The notes under the pieces: model-generated
Told to the model about the DNA's origin: nothing
The model's database searches: none
Seen by the model: only the letters and a program-made list of their open reading frames with translations
Shown: piece after piece, positions 1 to 5,993 of the stretch
Layout: the number at the start of each line of letters is the position of its first letter
How positions within the stretch are numbered: the first letter of the stretch is position 1
Made by a program: the position numbers and the translations under genes
From: a virus
Length of the DNA stretch: 21,441 nt
Strand: one strand, 5' to 3'
IMG/VR virus record: IMGVR_UViG_3300037069_001586
Span: 1 to 21,441 of that record

Positions 1-1
1 C

Positions 2-379
2 TCACCCGACCGAATGGTTGGAGACAATGGCCTCATCGAAATCAAAATAGTACGCGACAACACGTTTGTAGAGGTTTTAATGACCGGGGTGCCACCCAAG
101 CACTGGAAACAGATTCAAGGCCAGCTGTGGGCTTCAGGGCGCAAATGGTGTGATTACGTGTGCCTAAACTTCACCACTAAGAAGGTGGTGGTGGTCAGGG
201 TCTACCCCGACAAGGAGTTCCATGAGTATCTGGCTGAAGCCGTCCAGGAGAAGCTAGTCGTCGAGCCCTTCAAGCTCGATACGGTACACGATATTAAAGG
301 GGAGCTCCCGGACTGGTCACACAACGCCAGCGCCGCGTTAGCCGACCGCAGTGATAGTAACTTAAAAGGAGGTTGGTAA
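2..379 (+). CDS. YqaJ-like viral recombinase (exonuclease), C-terminal part, cut by the window edge
   Basis: This is the end of a PD-(D/E)XK exonuclease of the YqaJ/lambda-exonuclease type, which resects double-stranded DNA ends for phage recombination. The first readable codons give S-P-D-R-M-V-G-D-N-G-L-I-E-I-K, which fits the family pattern of a catalytic Asp followed by Glu-x-Lys. The later segment P-P-K-H-W-K-Q-I-Q-G-Q-L-W-A-S-G-R-K-W-C-D matches the conserved QxQ and tGxxWCD region of YqaJ proteins. The frame is open to the left edge, and no ribosome binding site precedes the ATG at position 14, so that ATG is internal and the gene starts outside the window. The stop overlaps the next start by one base (TAATG). 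Family call is from motif recognition, not alignment. Confidence 0.82.
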   Translation, partial: SPDRMVGDNGLIEIKIVRDNTFVEVLMTGVPPKHWKQIQGQLWASGRKWCDYVCLNFTTKKVVVVRVYPDKEFHEYLAEAVQEKLVVEPFKLDTVHDIKGELPDWSHNASAALADRSDSNLKGGW

Positions 380-984
380 TGGTAGTCAGTAGGACCCTAG
401 AAAACGCGCATAAATTTGTGTATTTAGCGAAGGCTTATCCGGAGAAGAAGGTTAACGAAATCATCAACTTGTTCCGGCTATCCCCGATTGACATAAATTG
501 TGCTATCTGGTTGGCGCTCGACAAGAAGTGGGTAGAAATTGTGGACCGAGAGGAAGTGATTGAAGTGCCCCACCCTAAGAAGCCTAAAAAGAAGGTGGAG
601 AAAAAGGTGCAGGTTTCCTATGCCAAGGTCATTGGTAAGCCCGCAGAATGGGCCTTCAAAGATCAGTGGAATTTTGGAGCCGAGGTCAAGGAACTAGAGG
701 CGTCTTTGGTCTACGCCTTCGCTCATTTGAACGCCGAGGAAAAGGACCTAGAGGAAAACTATGTAGCTAACTGGCTCACTGGTTACGCGCCTCAAGATAC
801 TCTAATTGCTATCAAGCATCTGCTCGAAACTGATATACTCCATGAGTACGAAATAGAAGATGGTGACAGTGCATACATTTTTTATACACTTAAGGAGAAC
901 GCCGGTAAGAACTGGGGGACCAAGCAATTCAAAGCTAACCCTCTAACCGGAGAACCGAACGATACTGACGAGAAATCAGAGTAA
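379..984 (+). CDS. Hypothetical protein, possible two-domain winged-helix-like
   Basis: I do not recognise this 201-residue protein. The ATG at 379 is chosen over an in-frame TTG at 373, because AAAGGAGG at 365-372 touches that TTG but sits six bases before the ATG. The N-terminal 55 residues look like a small helical fold ending in a strand (V-E-I-V). A very basic linker follows (about residues 65-80, P-K-K-P-K-K-K-V-E-K-K). The second half has predicted helices (A-E-V-K-E-L-E-A-S-L-V) and a final strand pair (Y-E-I... Y-I-F-Y-T-L). Both halves could be winged-helix-like, which is inference. Coupling to the YqaJ exonuclease suggests a role in DNA recombination or replication, but it does not resemble a RecT or Erf annealing protein. 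Confidence 0.75.
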   Translation: MVVSRTLENAHKFVYLAKAYPEKKVNEIINLFRLSPIDINCAIWLALDKKWVEIVDREEVIEVPHPKKPKKKVEKKVQVSYAKVIGKPAEWAFKDQWNFGAEVKELEASLVYAFAHLNAEEKDLEENYVANWLTGYAPQDTLIAIKHLLETDILHEYEIEDGDSAYIFYTLKENAGKNWGTKQFKANPLTGEPNDTDEKSE

Positions 985-988
985 ATAA

Positions 989-1108
989 GTTGGCGGTAAC
1001 GCGAGGGTTTCTCCCCAGAAGTCCCCTCAACAAGCGTTCAATGGCCCCGTCTAGCGATATGGCCGAATGTAAGCGCAAGCGTCGCCAACACTACACGTGA
1101 GGTGTAGT
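989..1108. ncRNA. Candidate structured RNA element in the convergent intergenic region
   Basis: GTTGGCG (989-995) is exactly complementary to CGCCAAC (1083-1089), closing a 101-nt region. Inside, ACGC (999-1002) pairs with GCGT (1079-1082), extending the closing helix to 11 bp with a GTA bulge. As an alternative, AACGC (998-1002) pairs with GCGTT (1034-1038). GAGGG (1003-1007) pairs with CCCTC (1024-1028) around a TTCT-CCCC-AGAA hairpin, and GGCC (1043-1046) can pair with GGCC (1061-1064). Immediately after comes ACTACAC-GTGAG-GTGTAGT (1090-1108). No ORF explains this stretch. Strand is undetermined because all helices are symmetric. It could be an independent small RNA, the 3' end of the + transcript, or that of the - transcript. 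Confidence 0.4.
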
Positions 1109-1117
1109 TTGGAGAAG

Positions 1118-1149
1118 TGTTTGATGGGACTGCGAGCAACCATCAAACA
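1118..1149. other. Perfect 10-bp hairpin next to the terminator
   Basis: TGTTTGATGG (1118-1127) and CCATCAAACA (1140-1149) form a perfect inverted repeat around a 12-base loop. It is followed on the + strand by an A-run and then the GC-rich terminator stem. It could be part of a compound terminator, a 3'-end protective hairpin for either transcript, or an arm of the adjacent structured RNA. Confidence 0.55.
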
Positions 1150-1150
1150 A

Positions 1151-1180
1151 AAAAGCCGGGCCATAGACTGCCCGGCTTTT
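1151..1180. terminator. Bidirectional intrinsic terminator
   Basis: AAAAGCCGGGC (1151-1161) pairs with GCCCGGCTTTT (1170-1180). The stem is GC-rich, flanked by A's on one side and T's on the other, so the transcript on either strand ends in a U-run. It lies exactly between the converging + strand block (stop at 984) and the - strand block (last stop at 1196), and so should end both. Confidence 0.88.
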
Positions 1181-1195
1181 AGTTTGTCTTTATAA

Positions 1196-1438
1196 TTATC
1201 TTTTTGTGCCGACTTTGCTTGCGACGGTATGCACCCCGACGCCAGCCAACCCTACTAGTACGCCCTGCGCCACGCTAATAGACGCCACGCCTATGTGTGG
1301 GGCTAATACTGCGACCAGAGCGCCGACGACAACAGCCACTACCGTAGTAATGGCACCGCTAATCTGCGGGAACACCTCTTTAAGAGCCTGAACGATAGCA
1401 ATTACGATTGCTCCGATGAATACTGTGCTGTCAGTCAT
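1196..1438 (-). CDS. Putative holin
   Basis: This 80-residue, very hydrophobic protein is placed directly after the endolysin. That position, its size and its membrane segments point to a holin, which permeabilises the inner membrane at the end of infection and lets the endolysin reach peptidoglycan. Predicted membrane segments are about residues 6-19, 29-46 and 51-69, rich in Val and Ala, followed by a short basic C-terminus (K-V-G-T-K-R). A three-segment layout would be class-I-like, though the last segment is glycine-rich and may not span. AAGGA lies seven bases upstream of the ATG. One base separates it from the endolysin stop, so the two are co-transcribed. I cannot assign it to a named holin family. 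Confidence 0.75.
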   Translation of the reverse strand: MTDSTVFIGAIVIAIVQALKEVFPQISGAITTVVAVVVGALVAVLAPHIGVASISVAQGVLVGLAGVGVHTVASKVGTKR

Positions 1439-1439
1439 T

Positions 1440-2144
1440 TTACTTTCCTTGTAGCCTTTCTATAAACCTTATTATTGTTGACCAAACTATCTCAAACCAA
1501 GTCGCTTGTCCACCAACTTGAGGAGGTGGAGCAGTTGTAGTCCATGTCGTCGTAGCCGTCGTTGTTTCGACAGGCTGTGCAGTAGTGGTATCAGTGGTAG
1601 TTGCTGTAGTTGTTGGAGCCTGCGTCGTCGTCGTAGTAGTCGTTTCAGGAGCAACTGTCGTAGTAGGATCAGGAATCGGTGCCGGTGGAACTCCAGGGTC
1701 TGGGGCTGGATCAGGCGCCGGGATTGGTGCTGGTGCAGCCTTGGGACGCATCCATCCAATGACGTACGTCCAGACGTGTCCGGTAACAAAGTGAACATAT
1801 TGGCCTCCCCAATTTTGGTCTAGGCCCTGCCAATGGTCAGTGTCTTGCTGCATATCAAATATATTGATATGCCCGTAGCCACCGGAGCCAGGCTGGTTCC
1901 CATTAAAGATTACTACGTCACCCCTATTCGGTAATTGATTAGGGTCGTTAGGGTCGTTAGCGATAAAATCAAAAGCACCTATCAGAGAAGGGTGCTGCCA
2001 CCAGTCCTTCGCGTTAGCGTAGGCCACTGGCTTATTATTATCAGAACAGTATTGTGCAATTTCGTCAACGCACTGGGCGCCGTACATTCCGTCCCAGTCG
2101 ATGGCTTTTCCAAGCCACCTATTGATGAACCCGTCGTAGTCCAT
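1440..2144 (-). CDS. Endolysin with CHAP domain, Pro/Thr-rich linker and short C-terminal helix
   Basis: This 234-residue peptidoglycan hydrolase should cleave the stem peptide or cross-bridge (amidase or endopeptidase) at lysis. The CHAP domain spans about residues 1-135. The catalytic Cys is in Y-G-A-Q-C-V-D (Cys25), the His in G-Y-G-H-I-N (His92), with Asn111 in L-D-Q-N-W-G-G as the likely third residue. Next come a Pro/Ala-rich stretch (about 137-160) and a Thr-rich linker (about 161-207). The end (about 216-234) is a short amphipathic, mostly hydrophobic and basic helix (W-F-E-I-V-W-S-T-I-I-R-F-I-E-R) in place of a usual wall-binding domain. No signal peptide is visible, so export should depend on the adjacent holin. 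AGAGGT lies six bases before the ATG. Confidence 0.88.
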   Translation of the reverse strand: MDYDGFINRWLGKAIDWDGMYGAQCVDEIAQYCSDNNKPVAYANAKDWWQHPSLIGAFDFIANDPNDPNQLPNRGDVVIFNGNQPGSGGYGHINIFDMQQDTDHWQGLDQNWGGQYVHFVTGHVWTYVIGWMRPKAAPAPIPAPDPAPDPGVPPAPIPDPTTTVAPETTTTTTTQAPTTTATTTDTTTAQPVETTTATTTWTTTAPPPQVGGQATWFEIVWSTIIRFIERLQGK

Positions 2145-2167
2145 TATGCGACCTCTATCATGTTTGC

Positions 2168-2176
2168 ATTATAGCA
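2168..2176 (-). promoter_or_regulatory. Extended -10 promoter for the endolysin-holin pair
   Basis: On the minus strand the sequence reads TGC-TATAAT, a perfect extended -10 element, in the 36-base gap before the endolysin. The expected start of transcription is near 2161, giving a leader of about 16 bases that contains the AGAGGT ribosome site. No good -35 hexamer is present at 16-18 bases, which extended -10 promoters tolerate. It would let lysis genes be transcribed separately from the upstream structural genes. Confidence 0.55.
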
Positions 2177-2180
2177 CACT

Positions 2181-3797
2181 TTAACTCACCTTCACCCAAA
2201 CTGAACCATTCCAGCGCTTCAAGGGCTTCTGGGGCCAACTTGAGCCGTTCCACACCTTGACAGGACGGTACTGCCAAGTAGCGCCGTCCCACTGCTTCAT
2301 GTCACCCGGGATACCTATGCTGATCTTGGCGACAGCCGACTGAGTTTTGCTTAAGTTAACGGCAATCCTGGCAGTTGCACTCTGGGTAAGGGTTTTGTTA
2401 AGGGCGATACGGCCAATGGCGTTCTGGGTTTTAGTCAGGTTCTTTTGGATACGAGCGACAGCAGGCTGCGTCTTTGTAAGGTTCTGCTGGATACGAGCGG
2501 TCGCACTCTGGTATTTGGTGGAGTTGACGTTGTTGACTATATGGGCTATGGCGCTTTGAGTCTTGGTGAGGTTAACCTGGACTCTGGCTGTGGCGCTCTG
2601 GGTCTTGGTGCTTTGGGCTATGATATGAGCTATAGCCGTCTGAGTCTTGGTTAGGTTGACAGCTATGCGGCTTATGGCGCCCTGGGTCTTGGTCTTGTTG
2701 TTGGCGATCCGAGAGATAGCGCTCTGAGTTTTAGTAAGGTTAACCTGGATGCGAGCAGTCGCGGCTTGAGTTTTAGTGAGGTTAACCTGGATACGGGAGA
2801 TAGCTGTCTGGGTCTTGGTCTTATTGACTTGGATGCGAGCAACAGCGGTCTGGGTCTTGGTCAAGTTGACCTGAATACGGGCAATGGCGCCCTGAGTCTT
2901 AGTAACCTGGGCGGTGATGTGGGCGACAGCGCTCTGTGTTTTGGTCAGGTTAACGGCGATACGGGCAACAGCAGCTTGGGTCTTGGTTAGAGCGGAGCCC
3001 CCATTGATAATATTTATATAATCAGTTACCAAGTTCTGGGCTATGTTGGCGGTAGCCGTTTGGGTCTTGGTGAAGTTATTTGCTATATGAGCTATGGCTG
3101 TCTGGGTTTTAGTCTTATTAACAGCCAGTGCTGAGTTCGATAGGGCTATTAACACCCCAATAGTTCTGTGAGATGAGTCAGTAGTAGCTACGGACCCACT
3201 GTATGTACCGGTAGCGCTAACCACTTGAGTCTCTGTCGCTGTCGCCATGTTCTCGGTGGTAGTTGAGCCAGTCGAGAAGTTGACGGCCGTAGAGCCACCT
3301 AAGCTTCCTACGGTCAGTGTAGCGGTACTAATTATCTCTGCCACGCCATATAGTAGAATGTCGTTAGCATTAGCTGTAACGCTACCCAACGTGGTCGTAA
3401 TGGTAGATTCACCGTTAGAGGTATGCGTGCCTACAGCGTCTAGGGCGTTCCCCGAAGTGACTAGCCCACTAATTTCAATAGCAACTATGGCTGATAGTAC
3501 GAAGCCGCTATCTGAGGCTGTGACTACTAGCCCGGCCTTACTAGTAATATTCTGCGTCAAGTACCATTGTCCAGCGGCTGAAGTGGAGTTAGCGACCCCG
3601 GCGCCGGCTAGGGCTGTATAGGTAGCCCCGTTGTTATCTGTTACCCCGCTGAAGTCAGTGAGATCACCTTCGACGGTGACGAACACAGCGATAGCATTGC
3701 CAGCAGTTGTAGTGCTACCAAAGGCAGCAGTGGCTAATGTGTTGTTAAACCCAGTAGCGTCGCCTCTAGCTTGTTGGACAAATGCAGGGTTAGCCAT
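2181..3797 (-). CDS. Tail fibre/adhesin-like protein with eighteen 14-residue repeats and a C-terminal WNGS module
   Basis: A 538-residue virion protein, probably host-binding. Residues 1-225 form a beta-rich, Ser/Thr/Gly-rich domain homologous by eye to the 244-residue protein two genes upstream (shared V-Q...T-T-x-G-N, N-x-Y-T, N-A-N-D-I/L-I/L patterns). Residues 228-495 hold eighteen copies of a 14-residue unit, consensus L-T-K-T-Q-S-A-I-A-R-I-Q-V-N. They are interrupted by a 13-residue insert after copy 2 and two residues after copy 13. The last 43 residues carry three W-[ND]-G-[AS]-x-W motifs. No catalytic motif is seen. The start overlaps the upstream stop by one base (TAATG), so translation is probably coupled. 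Function as a fibre is inferred from repeats and context. Confidence 0.75.
   Translation of the reverse strand: MANPAFVQQARGDATGFNNTLATAAFGSTTTAGNAIAVFVTVEGDLTDFSGVTDNNGATYTALAGAGVANSTSAAGQWYLTQNITSKAGLVVTASDSGFVLSAIVAIEISGLVTSGNALDAVGTHTSNGESTITTTLGSVTANANDILLYGVAEIISTATLTVGSLGGSTAVNFSTGSTTTENMATATETQVVSATGTYSGSVATTDSSHRTIGVLIALSNSALAVNKTKTQTAIAHIANNFTKTQTATANIAQNLVTDYINIINGGSALTKTQAAVARIAVNLTKTQSAVAHITAQVTKTQGAIARIQVNLTKTQTAVARIQVNKTKTQTAISRIQVNLTKTQAATARIQVNLTKTQSAISRIANNKTKTQGAISRIAVNLTKTQTAIAHIIAQSTKTQSATARVQVNLTKTQSAIAHIVNNVNSTKYQSATARIQQNLTKTQPAVARIQKNLTKTQNAIGRIALNKTLTQSATARIAVNLSKTQSAVAKISIGIPGDMKQWDGATWQYRPVKVWNGSSWPQKPLKRWNGSVWVKVS
2313..3116 (-). repeat. Array of 18 degenerate 42-bp coding repeats
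   Basis: The repeated unit encodes L/K-T-K-T-Q-x-A-x-A/S-R/H-I-x-x-N. Lys/Thr/Gln at positions 3-5, Ala at 7 and Ile at 11 are nearly invariant, and the positions between them vary. Copy 14 has K-Y-Q and copy 17 has L-T-Q in place of K-T-Q. At the DNA level the copies differ by many synonymous changes, so the array is old or kept by protein-level selection rather than freshly amplified. Confidence 0.9.
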
Positions 3798-4351
3798 TAC
3801 TGGTACACCCTAACTGTCACGAAGTTGTTAGCGTCAAGATAGTGGGAGACATTACTGCTTTGGGTAGCGGTCATGGTGAGCAGGGTGCCTGCTGCTGTGC
3901 TTGTATCGGTGGCTAGAGTTTCCCATGCGCTAGAGAAAATATTATAAATCTGTAAGTAAAGTGTTTTCGCTGAGGTAGCTGTCCCCGGCTTGCCCTTCCA
4001 CGTTACCCCGATAGACGCAGGCGACCCAGAGATGTATTGGTCAAATTGGTGCAAGCGATAGGTTAGATTACTGCTGTTATTAATGTCGGTAGTGTTGCTA
4101 AGGGTGTTAGCATTAGTAACCTGAGTGTTCGAGTAGTAAGTTGCCAGGTCATTATTGTTGGCAGGGAGGCTGTTGGACGCCCCCAGGGAGTACGTGCTCG
4201 ATGGCTTGATACGAGCTACTGCTGGCTGGGTAACAGAGAAGTTGATAGCAATTCGAGCAATGGCTGACTGAGTTTTGGTCAGGCTCTGAATATTGGCCTT
4301 AAAGTTCCCAAGGTGTGGTCGGATAGGGAATGATCGGCCAAGGCGTGCCAT
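3797..4351 (-). CDS. Tail-associated protein with two copies of the KTQ repeat
   Basis: This 184-residue virion-cassette protein begins M-A-R-L-G-R-S-F-P-I-R-P-H-L, an opening I associate with phage structural proteins. Residues about 24-50 contain two copies of the same 14-residue repeat found eighteen times in the next gene (L-T-K-T-Q-S-A-I-A-R-I-A-I-N, then a diverged F-S-V-T-Q-P-A-V-A-R-I). The remainder (about 52-184) is Asn/Ser/Thr-rich and looks all-beta, with W-K-G-K and Y-L-Q-I-Y strands and a final T-V-R-V-Y. It shares one-base TAATG overlaps with both neighbours, so three genes are translationally chained. A tail or adhesin role is inferred from context and the shared repeat. Confidence 0.7.
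   Translation of the reverse strand: MARLGRSFPIRPHLGNFKANIQSLTKTQSAIARIAINFSVTQPAVARIKPSSTYSLGASNSLPANNNDLATYYSNTQVTNANTLSNTTDINNSSNLTYRLHQFDQYISGSPASIGVTWKGKPGTATSAKTLYLQIYNIFSSAWETLATDTSTAAGTLLTMTATQSSNVSHYLDANNFVTVRVYQ
4202..4282 (-). repeat. Two KTQ-type 42-bp coding repeats outside the main array
   Basis: This is the same 14-residue unit as the 18-copy array at 2313-3116, present twice near the N-terminus of the neighbouring gene. The second copy is diverged (F-S-V-T-Q). It shows that the repeat is a mobile or shared module rather than a feature of one protein. Confidence 0.85.
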
Positions 4352-5085
4352 TAGTAGAAGCTCCGCCTTGGAATAGCAGCCATATTGATCTCATTGGGCA
4401 TCGGGCTCACTGTGCCGAACCTCTTATTAGGGATAGAGGCGGCTCCCCCGGACCCCTTAAAAGCAGCAACACCAATCGCATTGTTAGTAGCGTTAGTCGT
4501 AGTGAACGAAGCTGACTGCGCACCAGTAGCGCTAACAATTTTATCTTCTAGTGCTAGTTCATTAGAGGTCCCAGTGGCTGTTACAAGATTACCAAAGCCA
4601 CTCCCTACGGCGCTAATGGCTGTGGCGGTGCTGCCCACCGCCCATCCAATAATCAAATCGTTAGCGTTCGTCGTAGCCGATGTATTGCCAGAGCTTTGGA
4701 CTCCTCCTGATGACGTAGCGGTAGTAACTGTATGCTGATCGACTGGAGCAGTTGTGACTATGCCAGAATATTCTCGCATAAGGAAGTTACAATCCTGGGA
4801 GCCAGAGAAGTGAACAGTTACTGTCGGAGTGGTCCCCCCTGTTATGTTTTTGGCATACCAAAATTCCCAGTCACAACTACCTACCCCTGATGTGCCGCTA
4901 TCTAACTTGGTATAAGTATTGCTTTGTGAGTCAGAGATAGAACTTACAACCGAGAAAGCTCCAAACCCCGTATATACAACCAGGACAATAAGGTTCCCGG
5001 TTGTGGTGTTGCTGCCCCATGTGGCAGCTATACTGGTAGTATTAGCATTAACACCAGCTTTAGTCTGGACGAGCGAGATAGCCAT
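4351..5085 (-). CDS. Beta-rich virion protein, paralogue of the repeat-protein N-terminal domain
   Basis: This 244-residue protein is rich in Thr, Ser, Ala and Gly with alternating hydrophobic strands, and probably forms a beta-sandwich or jelly-roll. It aligns by eye with residues 1-225 of the 538-residue repeat protein: G-S-N-T-T-T-G-N-L-I-V with G-S-T-T-T-A-G-N-A-I-A, S-Q-S-N-T-Y-T with D-N-N-G-A-T-Y-T, and T-T-N-A-N-D-L-I with V-T-A-N-A-N-D-I-L. It contains two Cys (in S-C-D-W-E-F-W and D-C-N-F-L). The last 30 residues form a basic, proline-containing tail (I-P-N-K-R-F-G... I-P-R-R-S-F-Y). A GGGGTGG stretch lies upstream of the ATG. Exact role unknown, presumably surface binding or tail decoration. 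Confidence 0.68.
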   Translation of the reverse strand: MAISLVQTKAGVNANTTSIAATWGSNTTTGNLIVLVVYTGFGAFSVVSSISDSQSNTYTKLDSGTSGVGSCDWEFWYAKNITGGTTPTVTVHFSGSQDCNFLMREYSGIVTTAPVDQHTVTTATSSGGVQSSGNTSATTNANDLIIGWAVGSTATAISAVGSGFGNLVTATGTSNELALEDKIVSATGAQSASFTTTNATNNAIGVAAFKGSGGAASIPNKRFGTVSPMPNEINMAAIPRRSFY

Positions 5086-5097
5086 AGCCGGCCACCC

Positions 5098-5610
5098 CTA
5101 TACCCTTACAGTTACATAGCAGTAAGCGTTGACCGCAGCCCCAGCAGTTACTCGAATACGCAAGAAGTTAGATATTTGTATGATTGGTTCAAGTCCTAGT
5201 GGGAACTGCTTGATGTATTGGTTGGTTGGGGCTACCAGTTGAGCGTCAAATACACGAGTCGCAACGATGGTTCCTTCAGCAGAAGCTGTGTAACCAGTGT
5301 TGCTTGTTCCGACTTGGATAAGGTTAGTAGTTGGGTCGCCTCCGGCCAGAGCCTCAGCGTCCAATTTAACAATCCCGGCTGCAACGTGAGCCGTTACAGT
5401 GGCAGCTATAGTACCTGTCTCCAGGAGTTCTACTTTGATAGGTGTAGCAGCTGCGCTACCATCAAAACTGATACCCCACTCTACGATCTGGAGTGGTTTA
5501 GTAGCCGACGGTTCAACTTGTAGTAATGTTTTGATTGCCGTTCCAGTCGTAACCGGGACCTGCGCCGCTGTGGTGGGACTAGGGCCGTTCCATATTTGAT
5601 ACAGAGCCAT
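5098..5610 (-). CDS. Virion-cassette protein of unknown function, beta-rich
   Basis: A 170-residue protein, M-A-L-Y-Q-I-W-N-G-P-S-P-T-T at the N-terminus. It is Ala/Thr/Val-rich with regular strand-like alternation (I-V-E-W-G-I-S-F-D-G, I-K-V-E-L-L-E-T-G) and ends in a strand (Y-C-Y-V-T-V-R-V). No catalytic motif or membrane segment is visible. AAGGA is nine bases before the ATG, and the start overlaps the preceding stop by one base (TAATG). Its length and composition suit a small capsid- or tail-decoration protein, but that is context only. Confidence 0.65.
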   Translation of the reverse strand: MALYQIWNGPSPTTAAQVPVTTGTAIKTLLQVEPSATKPLQIVEWGISFDGSAAATPIKVELLETGTIAATVTAHVAAGIVKLDAEALAGGDPTTNLIQVGTSNTGYTASAEGTIVATRVFDAQLVAPTNQYIKQFPLGLEPIIQISNFLRIRVTAGAAVNAYCYVTVRV

Positions 5611-5975
5611 TATCTTAATTCCTTTACTTCTTGAATATTTTTACTATTATCATCAGTATACTGATAACCGAAGCCAAGTACCATAATCTCTTTACGAGTT
5701 AATTGAGTACCTACAAAGTCAGCCTCTATCTGCTTATAGCGGATAGGGCGTGCGTTCTCTGGCACATTGCGCCAGTCCAGGTCATATTGGTGGTTCTTCC
5801 AGAAGGTGGTGAACCGTACCATCTTGCCGTGTTCGGCCTCTGGCAACTTGTTTAGGATAGCATCAAAGATATTCTTTTCGTGGTAGGGCGAAATATCATC
5901 ATGCTCAGTTTCATCTAAGATAAAACCATCAGCATATTCAGCTTGACAACTACCGTCTAGCGGTATGGTGGACAT
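5610..5975 (-). CDS. Small structural-region protein of unknown function
   Basis: A 121-residue protein, less Thr-rich and more charged than its neighbours. Notable segments are D-G-F-I-L-D-E-T-E-H-D-D-I-S-P-Y-H, the central I-F-D-A-I-L-N-K-L-P-E-A-E-H-G-K-M-V-R-F and N-V-P-E-N-A-R-P-I-R-Y-K-Q-I-E-A. Such an acidic, compact protein with a conserved-looking core resembles small proteins often found beside phage tail genes, but I cannot name a family. AAGGGG lies eight bases before the ATG, and its stop overlaps the next start (TAATG). Confidence 0.65.
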   Translation of the reverse strand: MSTIPLDGSCQAEYADGFILDETEHDDISPYHEKNIFDAILNKLPEAEHGKMVRFTTFWKNHQYDLDWRNVPENARPIRYKQIEADFVGTQLTRKEIMVLGFGYQYTDDNSKNIQEVKELR

Positions 5976-5993
5976 TGTATTGCCCCTTCATGG

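Noticed and set aside
373-378. TTG start for the 201-residue protein.
   Set aside because: The TTG is directly adjacent to the Shine-Dalgarno sequence. The ATG six bases later has proper spacing and the TAATG overlap.
989-1089. A tRNA, suggested by the 7-bp closing helix GTTGGCG/CGCCAAC.
   Set aside because: No anticodon arm or T-arm consensus, the length is 101 bases, and the inner pairings do not form a cloverleaf.
2313-3116. A CRISPR array or noncoding tandem repeat, from the regular 42-bp periodicity.
   Set aside because: The repeats are in one open frame, differ mainly by synonymous changes, and have no spacers of constant length. They encode a protein repeat.
1206-3813. Open frames on the + strand opposite the lysis and adhesin genes (for example 1585-1794, 2766-2990, 3247-3621).
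   Set aside because: They mirror low-complexity Thr/Val or repeat coding on the - strand, lack ribosome sites, and overlap clear genes completely.
2181-5085. A diversity-generating retroelement acting on the adhesin genes.
   Set aside because: No reverse transcriptase and no template/variable repeat pair with A-specific changes is seen in the window.
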